Assembly: GCF_000002425.4 (NCBI RefSeq)
Contig: NC_037269.1
Location: 2,558,313 to 2,622,312 of the forward strand
Direction of reading: 5' to 3'
Length of the DNA stretch: 64,000 bases
Source of the DNA: Physcomitrium patens
Lineage: Eukaryota > Streptophyta > Bryopsida > Funariales > Funariaceae
Of the stretch, positions 45,649-57,628 are shown in pieces (the first letter of the stretch is position 1; each line of letters opens with the position of its first letter). A model generated the notes under the pieces. That model had not been told where the DNA came from. It was given only the letters and a program-made list of their open reading frames with translations, and searched no databases. The position numbers and the translations under genes were made by a program.

Positions 45649-45697
45649 ACCTTGTTGATGCTAAATGTTGTAACTTCAAAGAACTTGTTCTTCATTA
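45649..45697 (+). mobile_element. End of a class-a LTR (5' LTR of copia L)
   Basis: Only the last 49 bases remain (CCTTGTTGATGCTAAATG ... TTCATTA), followed by the primer-binding site GGTTATGGACTCACTTA at 45698-45714. The rest is replaced by copia K. Confidence 0.7.
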
Positions 45698-46261
45698 GGT
45701 TATGGACTCACTTACCTTTACTTGTGAGTTTTGAAGTTCTCTGATGTTTTTATTGGTATTAAAAATAGATCTTCTAGATTTTACTATTATTAAGATTTGA
45801 TATCTTTTAAATCTCTTTTTGAATCTAGTTGTTGATGTAGTTATGCTCTTACTTGTTGTTGACTGCATGCATAATCTGGGACATTGTTAGATACCTTAGA
45901 TTGAAGTTTGAAGACAATTATCTTGTATTTCCTTACTGAGTTTCATCATTGGTGCTCTAATTTTGTGCTTTTATGTATTAATCTCCTCAAGAGATCCTCG
46001 TATTGTGATTAGAGGAGTTTTGTGAGTTTAGAAGTGTTTTGTGAAAGAAGAGATATGATTAAAGATAGGCAAAGCTTATTCAAGAGGTTATGACTTGTAA
46101 GAAGTCTTATAAATAAAGTTGAGAGTGATTGAAAAATATAAATAATAGTTTACTCATTAAGAGAGAATTTTAGATTTTTAAGATAGAAACATCTTCTTGT
46201 TGATTTTGAGAGTTCAATCTTTTCTTTTCTTGATTATCTTTGATACACCCCTGTTTTAGTA
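45698..46261 (+). other. Copia L primer-binding site and leader
   Basis: Internal initiator tRNA-Met type site (45698-45714), then an untranslated leader of about 550 bases resembling the leader of copia K in sense. No coding content. Confidence 0.65.
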
Positions 46262-46985
46262 ATGGTTGTAAGTGAGGGTGATGATTTGAAAGTAATTGAA
46301 AAGTTTAGTAGTCACAACTTCTAATATTGGAAGAAAAAAAAGGAGTTCTTGTTGGCTACATTAGATCCTTCAAATATTGTTGAAGAAAGTAAAGATCTTC
46401 CAAGTGACAATGTTGATGTGAAGGTGAAGAAAGCATACAAATGATGTGAAAAGAAGGCTTTTGGGATGATTGCAATAAATCTTGATGATGCCAATTTTTC
46501 ACATATAATTGCTTAAATAGGACTAATGGAAGCATAGAAGACTTTTTGCAACATGTAAGAGACTGCAAACCTTGACAATATTCTATAGACAAGAAAGAAG
46601 TTCTTAACAGTAAAGATGGAAGAAGGAAATGACCTCATGGCTCATTTCAAGAAGGTAAAGGACTTACAAATCAACTAGCAGTTGTTGACACACTAGTTGA
46701 TGATAGAAAAATTGTATTGACGTTACTCATGAGCCCCTCGAGTCCTGCAACTACCTCATTGTGGCATTGAAGTCCATCAACATAAAGGAACTTAGTAAGA
46801 ATTAAGTCACATCAAGACTTGTCCATAAAGTAACCAAGAAAAAAAATATATATATATATCAAAGTAAGGATTCGGCTCTATTCCCAAGATAAGGAAAAGG
46901 TAGCTATTCTAACCAATATGATAGTTCAAAGAGCAACATGAGAAATTGCTACATTTGTATGAAACCACATCACTTTATAAGGAAT
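46262..46985 (+). pseudogene. Copia L gag fragment
   Basis: ATG at 46262 (MVVSEGDDLKVIEKFSSHNF, then stop). Decayed gag continues: KKAFGMIAINLDDANFSHII, EEGNDLMAHFKK, LLTH, and near 46935 a complete CCHC knuckle CYICMKPHHFIRNC whose last Cys is the point where copia M begins. A TA microsatellite lies at 46847-46859. More than ten stops. Confidence 0.82.
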
Positions 46986-47477
46986 TGTTAAGAAAACAAC
47001 TACTTAGCAGACACAATACTTAGCATCAGCAAGGATGCACACAAAGAGAGTATGGAATAAGATATTTCTCACTTCCAACACCCATTACTTATAGAGGATA
47101 GTTGCTACCGTAAAAGACAATGTCCACTCTTTGACTTTTACACACATGGTCCTAGGATCCTTTTGGCATCTCACTAGTCCCAAGAGTATCCTATGTCCAA
47201 TACTAATTGCTCTTATGTCTTACACACATGATCTTAGGATCCTTTGGCATCTCATGAACTTTGAAGGTATCCTATGATCATACTAATGATTCATACTTAG
47301 ACTTTCGATATTCTCTTGTTAATACTTTATCCTTTTGACTTTGACTCTTAGTCCATGACTTCGTCATATATCCATTGGATGTCCTTACCATATACCAAGA
47401 GTCAAACTTTTGACCACTAGTAACTTACCTAAGATAATATCCTATACAAGGTAATATTTTCTACTTTTATTTTAACA
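46986..47477 (-). mobile_element. Class-a LTR (3' LTR of copia M)
   Basis: 492 bp; TGTTAAGAAAAC at 46986 and TTTTAACA at 47477 in plus orientation, inserted in the nucleocapsid coding sequence of copia L. Confidence 0.87.
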
Positions 47478-48760
47478 CTGCCTTTTTCTTATTGGTCAAA
47501 TGCCTTTTAAGCCTAATGCCTTTGTCAATATGTGGTGTCTATCCTATACTAATGCCTTTGTCAACAAATCAGCAAGCATGTCCTCCGTTACACAATACTT
47601 CATATCAATCACTCCCATTTCAATCTTCTTTCTTATAAAGTGATGTTGAATGTTAATGTGCATGATCCTTGAATGATGCTTTGGATTCTTTATAAATGCA
47701 AGACATCCTTGATTATCACACTCCATTGGAGTTGCTTCCATTTGCACATCTCCAATGTCTTCCAAAAGCTCTCTTAACCATATTGCCTCCATTGTACTAT
47801 GCTATGCTACCATATACTCCGCCTCCATTGTTGATCTTGTAATTATTGGTTATTTCTTGCAATTCTAGGAAATTACTCACACTCCAACAAAGAATACATA
47901 TCCCATTGTTGACCTTCTATCATTTGCATCACCAGCCCAATCCACATCACAATAACCATGCAAACTAATGTTATCACCTCCAAGGCATAATTTGAAGTTT
48001 AAAGTGCCTTTTAAGTACCTCATGATCCTTTTGATGGTTGTCCAATGGAAAGGACCAGCCCTTGATGTGTGATGACTCACACAACACTCGCCGCAAATGC
48101 AAGATCCACCCTTGAGCCAACCTATGCATACATAAGTGAGCCTACTGCTCCCTTTTATGCAACACCTTGTATTTGACCTTCAACTTCAGCAAATTCTTCA
48201 TCCGTGACCTTTATCAACTTCAAATTTGTCTCCAATGGTGTTTCAATAGGCTTGCACTCCTCCATATTGAATCGTTTCAATACTTCCTCAATGTACTTGC
48301 TTTGGGTCATTGTAATGGTCTTCTTAGCACGATCTCTTACAAACTCCACTCTTAAACAATAGTGAAGCTCTCTCAAATCACTCATTTCATACTCCTTTTC
48401 TAACTTTACCTTCAATCAATCCATCATCTTCAATGTATTGATTAAGATGATCAAATCATCAACATAGAGGATGACAATCAATAAGAACTCATTTGATTGC
48501 ATCACATATAAGGAATGATCAGCCTCACTCCTTACAAATCTTTCACTCACAAAGAATGTATCAATGCATTGGTACCATGCCCTTGGTGATTGCTTTAGCC
48601 CATACAAGGATTTCTTCAACTTACATACAAGGTGTTGTTGGCCTTCTTCAACAAATCCTTGAGGTTGATCCATGTAGATGTCTTCTTTCAAACTTCTATT
48701 CAAGAAAGCCGTCTTCACATCTATTTGATGCATCTTCAAATCCATTGTTGCCCCAATTGC
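47478..48760 (-). pseudogene. pol: Copia M RT and RNase H, near-copy of K
   Basis: It has the same domains and the same stops as copia K 40443-41725: RT 48745-48155 with VILYVDDLIIL, RNase H 48080-47544. Two of the peptide segments are identical to K and one differs by a single Met-to-Ile change. It is interrupted at 48760 by a solo LTR within the RT fingers. Confidence 0.9.
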
Positions 48761-49244
48761 TGTTAAAATAAATGTTACCTTATATACGATATTACCTTAA
48801 GTAAGTTCCTAGTAGTCAAAGGTTTGACTCTTGGTACATGGTAAGGGCATCAAATGGATATAGGACGAAGTCATGGACCAACAGTCAAAGTCAAAAGGAT
48901 AAAGTATTAACAAGAGAATATCCCAAGACTAAGTATGAGTCATTAGTGTGTATCATAGGATACCCTCATAGTTCGTGAGATGTCGAAGGATCGTAAGAGC
49001 ATGTGTGTAAGATGTTAGAGTAATTAGTATTGGACATAGGATACTCTTGAGACTCGTGAGATGCCAAAAGGATCCTAGGGCCATGTGTGTAAAAGACAAA
49101 GAGTGGACATTGTCTTTTAGGGCAGCAACTACCAACTATAAGTAATGGGTGTTGGAAGTGAGAGATATCTTACTCCATACTCTCTTTGTGTACAACCTTG
49201 CTGATGCTAAGTGTTGTGACTTCTAAGTTCTTGTTTTCTTAATA
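48761..49244 (+). mobile_element. Solo class-a LTR inside copia M RT
   Basis: 484 bp, TGTTAAAATAAATG ... TTCTTAATA, flanked by ATTGC (48756-48760) and AATGC (49245-49249), a duplication with one mismatch. The RT reading continues on both sides (PQL-A / A-TM). Confidence 0.87.
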
Positions 49245-50033
49245 AATGCCACAATGATTCTAATAGTGGTGAATTTGGCCATGGGAGCAAATGTCTCAAT
49301 GAAATCTACACCAACAACTTGTGAGTAGCCTTTAGCAACCAATCTAGACTTATATCACATAATATTACCCATTGCATCTTTTTTAGTTCTAAATACCCAC
49401 TTCCAACTAATTGAAGATCGATTTGGTGGAAGTTGAATCGATTCCCATATTCTTTTATCCATGAGTGATTTGTATTCTTCTTCTATAGCATTCTTCTACT
49501 CCAATGCAGTCGTGGACTTAATTACATCACATAAACTCAATGGATTAGCAAGAAGTGTAACATTGGCATGTTCTTCACTTACTTGATGAAAAATGTAGTA
49601 CTTCCACTATTCACCACATGGTTTTTTTTCTTTCAAAGGATATCTCCTTTCATTTGAAAAAGATCCTTCTTCTTGCATTCCATCTTTCTTCTTCCTCAAT
49701 GCTTATCTTTTTTCACTCAAAGATTGATATTCTTCATCATCATCATCATCACCTTCAATATCTTTATTGTCTTCATTGTTGATTCTAGCAATTGAAGGCA
49801 CACTATGATTTACCTTCTTTGGTACTTGATCTTGACTTCTATTTCCTCCATTCTTATTGTCATCATCATCTTCTTTTTCTTCTTCTTTCTTTGCTGAAAG
49901 AAAGAAAGAAGAATCGTCATGTGTGAAAAATCCAAAAATCCTCATGTATGAAAGCCAAGGTTTCTTTCCACTCCAAGCTTCTTGTCGAGTCATTGATGTC
50001 AGTGCACTTGTAGGGCACCTATTCCTTGTGTAC
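49245..50033 (-). pseudogene. pol: Copia M RT start, linker and integrase end
   Basis: RT fingers (about 49600-49250; decayed KWVFRTKRDAM-like block near 49400), acidic linker (EEEKEDDDDNKN, about 49880) and integrase end (MTRQEAWSGKKPWLSYMRIFG, 49993-49930). A deletion joins MRIFG directly to FLSAKKEEE, removing the segment between the integrase end and the linker. It ends at 50033 where an LTR begins. Confidence 0.82.
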
Positions 50034-50365
50034 TATAAAGAAAATAAGTACTAAGAAGAGACAACACTTAGCATCAGCAAGGTTGCACACAAAGAGAGTA
50101 TGGAGTGAGATATCTCTCACTTCCAACACCCATTACTTATAGGTGGTAGTTGTTGCCCTAAAAGAAAACGTCCACTCTTTGACTTTTACACACATGGCCC
50201 TAGGATCCTGTTGGCATCTCACGAGTCCCAAGAGTATCTCATGTCCAATACTAATTACTCTTACATCTTACATATATGCTCTTAAGATCCTTTGGCAACT
50301 CACGAACTACGAGGGTATCCTAGGACACAAACTAATGGCTCAGACTTAGTCTTGGAATATTCTCT
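50034..50365 (-). mobile_element. Class-a LTR fragment
   Basis: Starts TATAAAGAAAATAAGTAC, matching the end of the copia K 5' LTR, and runs to ATTCTCTT at 50365, where a class-b LTR cuts in. About 160 bases of the LTR are missing. No primer-binding site adjoins it. Confidence 0.75.
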
Positions 50366-50977
50366 TATTAAAGAAAAAGAAGTCTAAAGACTATAAATAC
50401 TTAGCATAAGTAAGTATTGTACTCTAATAGAAGTGTGGAAGAAGATAATTCTTACTTCTGTTGAAGAATAGTAAGTACTTGCTTAATTACAATCACATAA
50501 ATTTTAAGCATAGAATGTTGTTAATAGTAAAAAAATAGCAAAGAGATAAAGTAAGTTATTGTGTGGAATCGAAGCTTTAGTAAGATGAGGTAGAAATGGA
50601 TGTAATATCAAATGGATGGAAGTTGCCTAATTGGTGCGCAAACCACCACCTATAAGTAAAGAGTGTTGGAAGTAAGAATAATCTTCCTCCACACTTCTAT
50701 TAGAGTACAATCCTTATTGATGCTAAGTGTTTGTAGCCTTTAGACTTCTTTTTCTTCAATAACTTCTAACACTCTTTATTTATAGGTGGTGGTTTGTGCA
50801 CCAATGAGGTAACTTCCATCCATTTGATATTACATTCATTTCTACCTCACCTTAATAAAGCCTCGGTACCACCACAATAAATTACTTTACCTCTTTGCTA
50901 CCTTTTTACTATTAGCAATATACTATGCTTAAACTTTATGTGATTATAACTAAGCAAGTACTTGCTGTTCTTCAACA
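50366..50977 (-). mobile_element. Class-b LTR (3' LTR of copia N), split
   Basis: Parts 50366-50458 and 50767-50977 together make a 304-bp class-b LTR in minus orientation, ending CTTCAACA next to the polypurine tract at 50978. A plus-oriented solo LTR of the same class is inserted in the middle. Confidence 0.85.
50459..50761 (+). mobile_element. Solo class-b LTR with perfect target-site duplication
   Basis: 303 bp, TGTTGAAGAATAGTAAG ... CTTCAATA, flanked on both sides by ACTTC (50454-50458 and 50762-50766). Same length and class as the copia F LTRs. Confidence 0.92.
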
Positions 50978-53964
50978 CTCCTACTTTGCTAATATTCAAA
51001 AGGCTTTTAATTTAAACTTTAAATCAAGTCATGATGTCTATCCTTGACCAATGTCTTTGTAAGCACATCAGCAAGCATGTCATTTGTAGCACTATACTTC
51101 AGACCTATTATTCCATCTTCAATCTTCTCTTATATAAAATAATGTTGAACATCAATGTACTTGGTCCTTAAGTGGTGTTTTTGGCAACGGGTACATAAGT
51201 CTCATTGAAAACAATTCCAACAACTTGTGAGTATCCTTTGGCAACTAATCTTATCTTGTGCCTCACCACCTCATCCATTACATCTCTTTTTGTCCTAAAC
51301 ACCCATTTACAACCAATACTAGATCGATTTGGTGGAAGAGGTACCAATTCCCATATACCATTATCTATAAGAAATTCGTACTCTTCTTCCATAGCCTTCT
51401 CCCACTTTATTACATCTTCACACTTCATAGCATCACACAATGACAATAGATCAGCAAGAAGAGCAATGTTTGCATGTTCTTCACTTACTTGAGGGAAGAT
51501 GTGATCCTTCCACTATTCTCCACGTTGCCTTCTTTCTCTCTAGGGATATCTCCTTTCACTTGTAGAAGAACATTCACCTTGTTGCATTTTATCAATCTTC
51601 TTCTCTCTTAAACCTTGTCATTTTTTATCCAATGATTGGTACTCTTCATCATTGTCATCATCCCAATCTTCAACATCTTCATTTCTTTCATTGTTGGTTC
51701 TTTCAATTGTAGGAGCCTTCATCTTTTCTACCTTCTTTGGCTTTTCATCTTCATCATCTTCATTGTCTTTATCTTCTTCAGTCTTTGCTGAATTCAAAGA
51801 TGTGTCTACAAATACACCTTTACTCCTACTTGGACACATCTCTAAATGCTCACAAGCACTCTTATGCTCCAAAAACTTCACATCACGACTTTTGATGATC
51901 TTCTTGGATTTCAAGCACATAAGCCTATATGCCTTAGTACCTTCACAATAACCAAGAAACACACACTTTGTACCTTTTGCATCAAGTTTGGACCTCATAT
52001 AATGAGGCATTTTTCCATATGCAATGCAACCAAAGGTCCTCATATGAGAAATGCAAGGTTGTCTCCCACTCCAAGCTTCTTGTGGTGTCATTGATGCAAG
52101 AGCACTTGTTGGACATCTATTTCTTGTATATACTGCATTCACCATAGTTTCTGTCTAAAATTCATAGCCAAGGTTTTGAGCATGTAACATACTCCTTGCC
52201 ATTTCTATAATGGTTCGATTTGTCCTTTCAGCAACACCACTTGTGGAGTGTATGGAGTTGTAGTTTGTCTAGCAATTCCTTCATTCTTCAAATAAACATC
52301 AAATTGCTTAGACATGTATTCACCTCCATTATTTATACGCAGCACGTTGATCTTGCATTCACTTTATTTTTCAACAAGTGCTTTAAACTCCTTAAAGCTC
52401 CAAAAGCATTCACTCATGGCTTTAAGAATATAGATCCAAATCTTTTTTGAATAATCATCAATGAAAGTGAAGAAAAACCATGATCCTCCAATACTTGTAT
52501 TTTTCATAGGTCCACATACATCTGAATGGACAATCTCCAGAAACTTAGTAGCACTTGTTGCTACACTCCTTGGAAATGAGGCCCTTTCTTGTTTGCCTTG
52601 TATGCATCCTTCTCATGCAAGTTGTTTTATATTTTGGCTTGTATTCCTAAGATCTAAACTACTTACCATAGTCTTGAGCTCTTTCATGCTCTTCACATTC
52701 AAATGGCCAAGGCGACAATGCCATAAATTGAACTTTTCTTCGTTTGATGTAAACTCGGTAGATGTAGCTACTTCCACTCCACTCACCTTCTTACAAATGA
52801 GGTAGTATAAATTTCCAAGCCTTTGAAGACCTTGTCTCTACTCAATGATCTTACAAAACATCCATTCATATCAAATTGAACTTTAAAACCTTCCATTACA
52901 AGTTAATTCATCGAAAGAAGGTTTTGCTTCATCTTGGGCCCATGAAGGATGTTTTGGAGTCTGATCCGATTGGTTTGTCCATTCACAACCACCTCGACCA
53001 TAATAGAGCCAATTCCAATGGCTTCACATGTACCAGTATCTGTCAACACCATGTTTGATGCTAGAATAGCTTCATAAGTATCAAATAAACACTTATAAGG
53101 TGTCATATGCTTGGAACAACCTCAATCCACAATCCATCTTAACATGGCAGCTATAGAGGTCCCATTTATTGCCGTGAATGCATAATCTTGTCTTCCAAAC
53201 TCATCTTGCATACTATTTGTATTCTCCTTCTTCATCTATTTGCCTTTGTAGCAGTTTCAAGAAAAATGGCCTATTTTGCTACAAATGAAGCAAGATTTGA
53301 CATTACCTCGTTGATTTGGATAGTTGCCCTTGCCTTGATGTGAATAAAATACTTAAACTTCACTTTGGGGCTCCTTTTCTTTCTTCTTGGTTACTTCATG
53401 GATAAGTCTTGCCGTCACATAGTCCATTGTAAGTTCTTTTATCTTGATGGACTCCAATGCCACCATAAGGTAGTTGTAAGATTCGGGAAGGCTCATTAGC
53501 AAGATCATGAAAATATCACTTTCTTCTAAAGGCTTGTCAACAGTTGCTAGTTGGTTTGCAAGAACCTTTACTTTATTGACATGAGCCATGAGGTCTTCAC
53601 CTTCTTCCATCTTTTAAGTAAAGAACTTCTTCCTTGTATAAATGATGTTGGATAAGTTCTTGCTCTCATAGATGTTGCAAAGAGTCTTCCATGCTTCTGC
53701 TGGTCCTTTACAAGAGATAATATGAGAGAAGTTGGCTTCATCCATATTTGTTGCAATGAATCCAAAAGCCTTCTTTTCACGACGTTTGAACTCCTTCTTC
53801 TCCTTCATATCAGCATCTTTCCTTGGAGCCTCTTCACTTTCATCTATAATATCCCAAAGATCCAAAGACGCCAACAAAAGCTCCATTTTGGCCTTCCAAT
53901 GGTTGAAATTTTTACCTCTAAACTTCTCAATGACTCTCAATCCTTCACCCTCACTAGAAGCCAT
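50978..53964 (-). pseudogene. Copia N gag-pol pseudogene, RT/RNase H mostly deleted
   Basis: gag ATG at 53964 (MASSEGEGLRVIEKFRGKNF), 116 open codons, a stop at 53614, then MEEGEDLMAHVNKVKVLANQ to 53353. The knuckle near 53275 reads CFICSKIGHFS-stop-NC. Protease reads VD-stop-GCSKHMTPYK near 53115. The zinc region of integrase and its core run 52900-52150, broken by stops; the integrase end and linker (52145-51618) are open (TRNRCPTSALASMTPQEAW). RT fingers are open 51446-51168, then a deletion jumps from VPVAK to the last third of RNase H (TNDMLADVLTKTLVKDR, about 51165-50995). The catalytic RT palm is gone. Confidence 0.88.
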
Positions 53965-54499
53965 GTCTAAGGCAAATTTATTTCAACAAAGGTTGTAAGA
54001 AGAAGTCCTAATGCTCTTAAAATCAAAAAGAAGGTTTAGCTGCCTTAGAATCACGGAATCCTTCTTTGTAAACAAACTAGTGTTTTAACTCTCATAAACA
54101 CTCTCAACTTCACTTCTAAGACTTCTCACAAGTCTGGTGACCTTTCCAAATCTAAATTGTTACTCAAATATCTCTCATATATTCACAAATCACCTCTCTA
54201 TTTCGAAAGAGGCCTTTTAAGGACAATCAGCAACTTTAAGACATGAAATTATAAAGTAAGGTCACCAAGGATCTATCTCAGCAATAGCACAATGCAAAGT
54301 TTGCCTTTAGGTGATAAACCAACCAACAACACCAAAATACTCTTAACAACAAGTAAGAGCAAACCAAGATCTAAATAAAGATCTGAATCTGAAAAATAGG
54401 TACTTTTAATGCGTAACATCAGCAACAACAACTTGATCTACTCCATACTTATAAAATAAAATACTTTAAAGACTTCAAAAGACACTCAAGAAAATGTGA
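53965..54499 (-). other. Copia N 5' leader
   Basis: Untranslated region between the primer-binding site and the gag ATG, about 535 bases. It aligns with the leader of copia F (24367-24903). No ORF. Confidence 0.7.
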
Positions 54500-54513
54500 G
54501 TGGGCCCATAACC
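54500..54513 (-). other. Copia N primer-binding site, exact internal tRNA-iMet match
   Basis: Sense GGTTATGGGCCCAC lies immediately after the LTR. It is complementary over 14 bases to the anticodon stem-loop (GUGGGCCCAUAACC) of plant initiator tRNA-Met as recalled. Drosophila copia, yeast Ty5 and Volvox Osser are known to prime from this internal region with a cleaved half-tRNA. Confidence 0.78.
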
Positions 54514-54818
54514 TATTAAAGAATAAGAAGTCTAAAGGCTACAAACACTTAGCATCAGCAAGGTTTGTACTCTAAGAGAAAGTGTGGGCGAAGATAATTC
54601 TTACTTCCAACACTCTTTTCTTATAGGTGGTGGTTTGTGCACCAACGAGGCAACTTCCATCCATTTGATATTACATTCATTTCTACTTCATCTTACTAAA
54701 GCCTTGGTACCACCACAATAAATTACTTTACCTCTTTGCTAGCTTTCTACTATTAGCAATATACTATGCTTAAACTTTATGTGATTGTAACTAAGCAAGT
54801 AGTTGTTGTTCTTTAACA
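54514..54818 (-). mobile_element. Class-b LTR shared by copias N and O
   Basis: 305 bp. On its left is the primer-binding site of copia N (so it is N's 5' LTR). On its right, at 54819, is the polypurine tract of copia O (so it is also O's 3' LTR). One LTR thus serves two tandem elements. Confidence 0.9.
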
Positions 54819-55872
54819 CTCCCACTTTGCTAATATTCAAGAGGCTTTTAATCTAATCTTTAAATCAAGTCATGATATCTATCCTTGACCAATACCTTTG
54901 TAAGCACATCAGCAAGTATGTCATTTGTAGCACAATACTTCAAACCTATTATTCCATCTTCAATCTTCTCTCGAATAAAATGATGTTGAACATCAATGTA
55001 CTTGTTCCTTGAATGGTGTTTTGGATACTTGGAAAATGTAAGACATCCTTGATTGTCACACATAATGAAAGTTGCTTCTAATTGCACTTGTCCAATGACT
55101 TCTAAAAGTTGCCTAATCAAACATGCCACCATTGCACAATGACTTACTGCCATGTTCTCTGCTTCCATCATTGATCTTGAAATAGTAGGTTATCTATTGC
55201 AATTCCATGAAATGGCTCCCATTCCAATGAAGAACACATATCCTTTTAAGTACCTCAATATCTTGTTTACGGTTTTCTTTTTTCAATAGAATGGTCCACC
55301 CTTAGACATGGTACCATGCCGTTGGTGATTGTTTCAATCCATACAAAGTCTTTTTTAATTTGCAAACAAGATGTTCTTTGTCTTGTTGTACAAATCCTTG
55401 AGGTTCGTCCATGTAGATGTCTTCTTACAATTCTCCATTCAAAAAGGCCGTCTTCACATCCATTTGGAGTATTTCCAAATCCATTGCTGCCCCAATTGCG
55501 ACAATGGTTCTTATGTTGGGGAATTTGGCAACAGGTGCATAAGTCTCATTGAAATCAATTCCAGTAACTTGTGAATATCCTTTGGCAACTAATCTTATCT
55601 TGTGCCTCACCACCACACCCATTGCATCTCTTTTAGTCCTAAACACCTATTTACAATAACACTAGATTGATTTGGTGGAAGAAGTGTCAATTCCCATGTA
55701 CCATTGTCTATAAGAGATTGGTACTCTTCTTCCATAGCCTTCTCTCACTTAATTGCATCTTCACTCTTCATAGCATCACACAAAGACAATGGAACAGCAA
55801 GAAGAGCAACATTTGAATTTCTTTCACTTACTTGAAAGAAGATGTGATCCTTCCACCATTCGCCATGTTGCC
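54819..55872 (-). pseudogene. Copia O, truncated and internally deleted
   Basis: RNase H end (55171-54860: MMEAENMAVSHCAMVACLIR, CDNQGCLTFSKYPKHHSR, ATNDILADVLTKVLVKDR), then RNase H/RT remnants joined by two deletions near 55240 and 55310 that remove the YVDD region. RT fingers: 55646-55425 (FRTKRDAMGVVVRHKIRLVA, ILQMDVKTAFLNGEL). Start of RT and end of linker: about 55870-55745 (QHGEWWKDHIFFQVSE). It is cut at 55872 by a class-d LTR; gag, protease, integrase and 5' LTR are absent. Confidence 0.85.
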
Positions 55873-56192
55873 TATTGAAGAAACACAACAAGCAAGATAT
55901 AAGTAAGAAGAAATCAGTAAGGTTGCACACAAGAGAAGTGTGGTATGAGATGTTTCTCACTTCCAACTTCTTTTACTTATAAGAGGAGTTTACATCTACT
56001 ATGGCTGAACTTCATCTACATCCATCCAATGAAATCCTAGCCGCCACTTAACCTAGCCCCCACTTTATCTAGCCACCTCTTAAACCCTAATCGCCGTCAT
56101 AAACCTAGCCGCCACCATTGTTACTTACTTTTATCTTTGTTGCCTTTGACCTTTAAGCAACTTATCTTAGGTAATACTTATTTATTTTAATA
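55873..56192 (-). mobile_element. Class-d LTR (3' LTR of copia P)
   Basis: 320 bp; sense TATTAAAATAAATAAG at 56192 to TTTCTTCAATA at 55873. It has the clearest set of class-d motifs: CCTAGCCGCCAC or close variants at about 56036, 56050, 56067 and 56104. Confidence 0.85.
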
Positions 56193-57628
56193 CTCCCACT
56201 TTGCTATTGGTCAAAGGCTATTAGTCCTAGTGTCTTTCTTAACTTTTGATGCCTATCCTTCATTAGTGCTTTTGTAAGCAAATTAGCAAGCATCTCTTTC
56301 CTTGTACAATACTTCATGCCAATCACTCTTCTTTGAATTTTTTCTCTTATGAAGTGATGTTGAATTTCAATGTGCTTGGTTCTTGAGTAATGCTTTGGAT
56401 TCTTTGCAAAAGCAAGAGATCTTTGGTTATCACACTTCATTGGAGTTGCTTCCATTTGAACAAGTCCAATGTCTTCTAAAAGTTGTCTTAGCCAAATTGC
56501 CTCTATTGCACCGTGGCTTGCTGCCATATATTCTGCCTCCATTGTGGACCTTGCAATTGTTGGTTGCCTCTTGTAATTCCATGAGATTGCTCCCACTCCA
56601 ACAAAGAATACATATCCTATTATTGATCTTCTATCATTTATATCTCCAGCCCAATCCGCATCACAATAACCGTGTAATGCAACATTACTCCCTCCAAGTC
56701 ACAATTTGAAGTTTAAAGTGCCTTTTAAGTACCTCATGATCCTTTTGATGGTTGCCCAATGGATTAGTCCAGCCTTTGACATGAGATGGCTCACAACACT
56801 TATCGCATATGTAAGATCAATCCTTATGCCAACCATTGCATATATGAGTGAGCCTACTGCTGCCTTGTATGGAACACCTTTCATTTCATCTTCAACTTCA
56901 GTAAATTCTTCATTGGTGAGCTTCATCAACTTCAAGTTGACTTCCAAAGGTGTTCCAATGGGCTTGCAATCCTCCATGTTGAATCATTTCAATACTTCTT
57001 TAATGTATTTGCTTTGGCTCATTGTAATGGTCTTGTTACCATAATCTCTTTCAAATTCCACTCCTAAAGAGTAGTGGAGTTCTCCCAAGTCACTCATTTC
57101 ATACTCTCCCTTCAACTTTACCTTCAACAAATCCATCTTCTTCATGGTGTTACTTAATATGATCATATCATCAACATATAGGATGACAATCAATATGAAA
57201 CCATTTGATTGCATCACATAGAAAGAATGATCAGCCTCACTTCTTACAAATCCCTCATTCAAAAAAGAATGTGTCAATGCATTGATACCATATCTTTGGT
57301 GATTGTTTTAATCTATACAAGGATTTCTTCAACTTACAAACAAGGTGTTGTTTGCCATCTTCAACAAATCCTTGTAGTTGATCCATGTAGATGTCTTCTT
57401 CCAACTTTCTATTTAAAAATGCAGTCTTCACATCCATTTGATGCATCTCCAAGTCCATTGCTGCCCCAATTGCCACAAAGGTTCTAATAGTGGTGAATTT
57501 GGCCACGGGAGCAAATGTCTCATTGAAATCAACATCAAAAACTTGTAAGTACCCTTTGGCAACTAATCTTGCCTTATATCTCATTACATTATCCATTGCA
57601 TCCCTTTTGATTCAAACATCCACTTACA
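56193..57628 (-). pseudogene. Copia P RT and RNase H, 5'-truncated
   Basis: Polypurine tract, RNase H (56596-56204: SWNYKRQPTIARSTMEAEYM, CDNQRSLAFAKNPKH, LANLLTKALMKDRHQ), RT thumb (56977-56699), RT palm (57277-56984, VILYVDDMIILS) and RT fingers (57596-57255, ARLVAKGYLQVFDVDFNETF). Only a few stops. It is truncated at 57628 at the block CKWMF, where a class-g LTR begins. Confidence 0.88.

Noticed and set aside
39947-45653. GCCTT/ACCTT as the target-site duplication of copia K
   Set aside because: Four of five bases match, but the left flank is Ty3 LTR and the right flank is a copia LTR end, so the insertion site is not one continuous target; the match may be chance.
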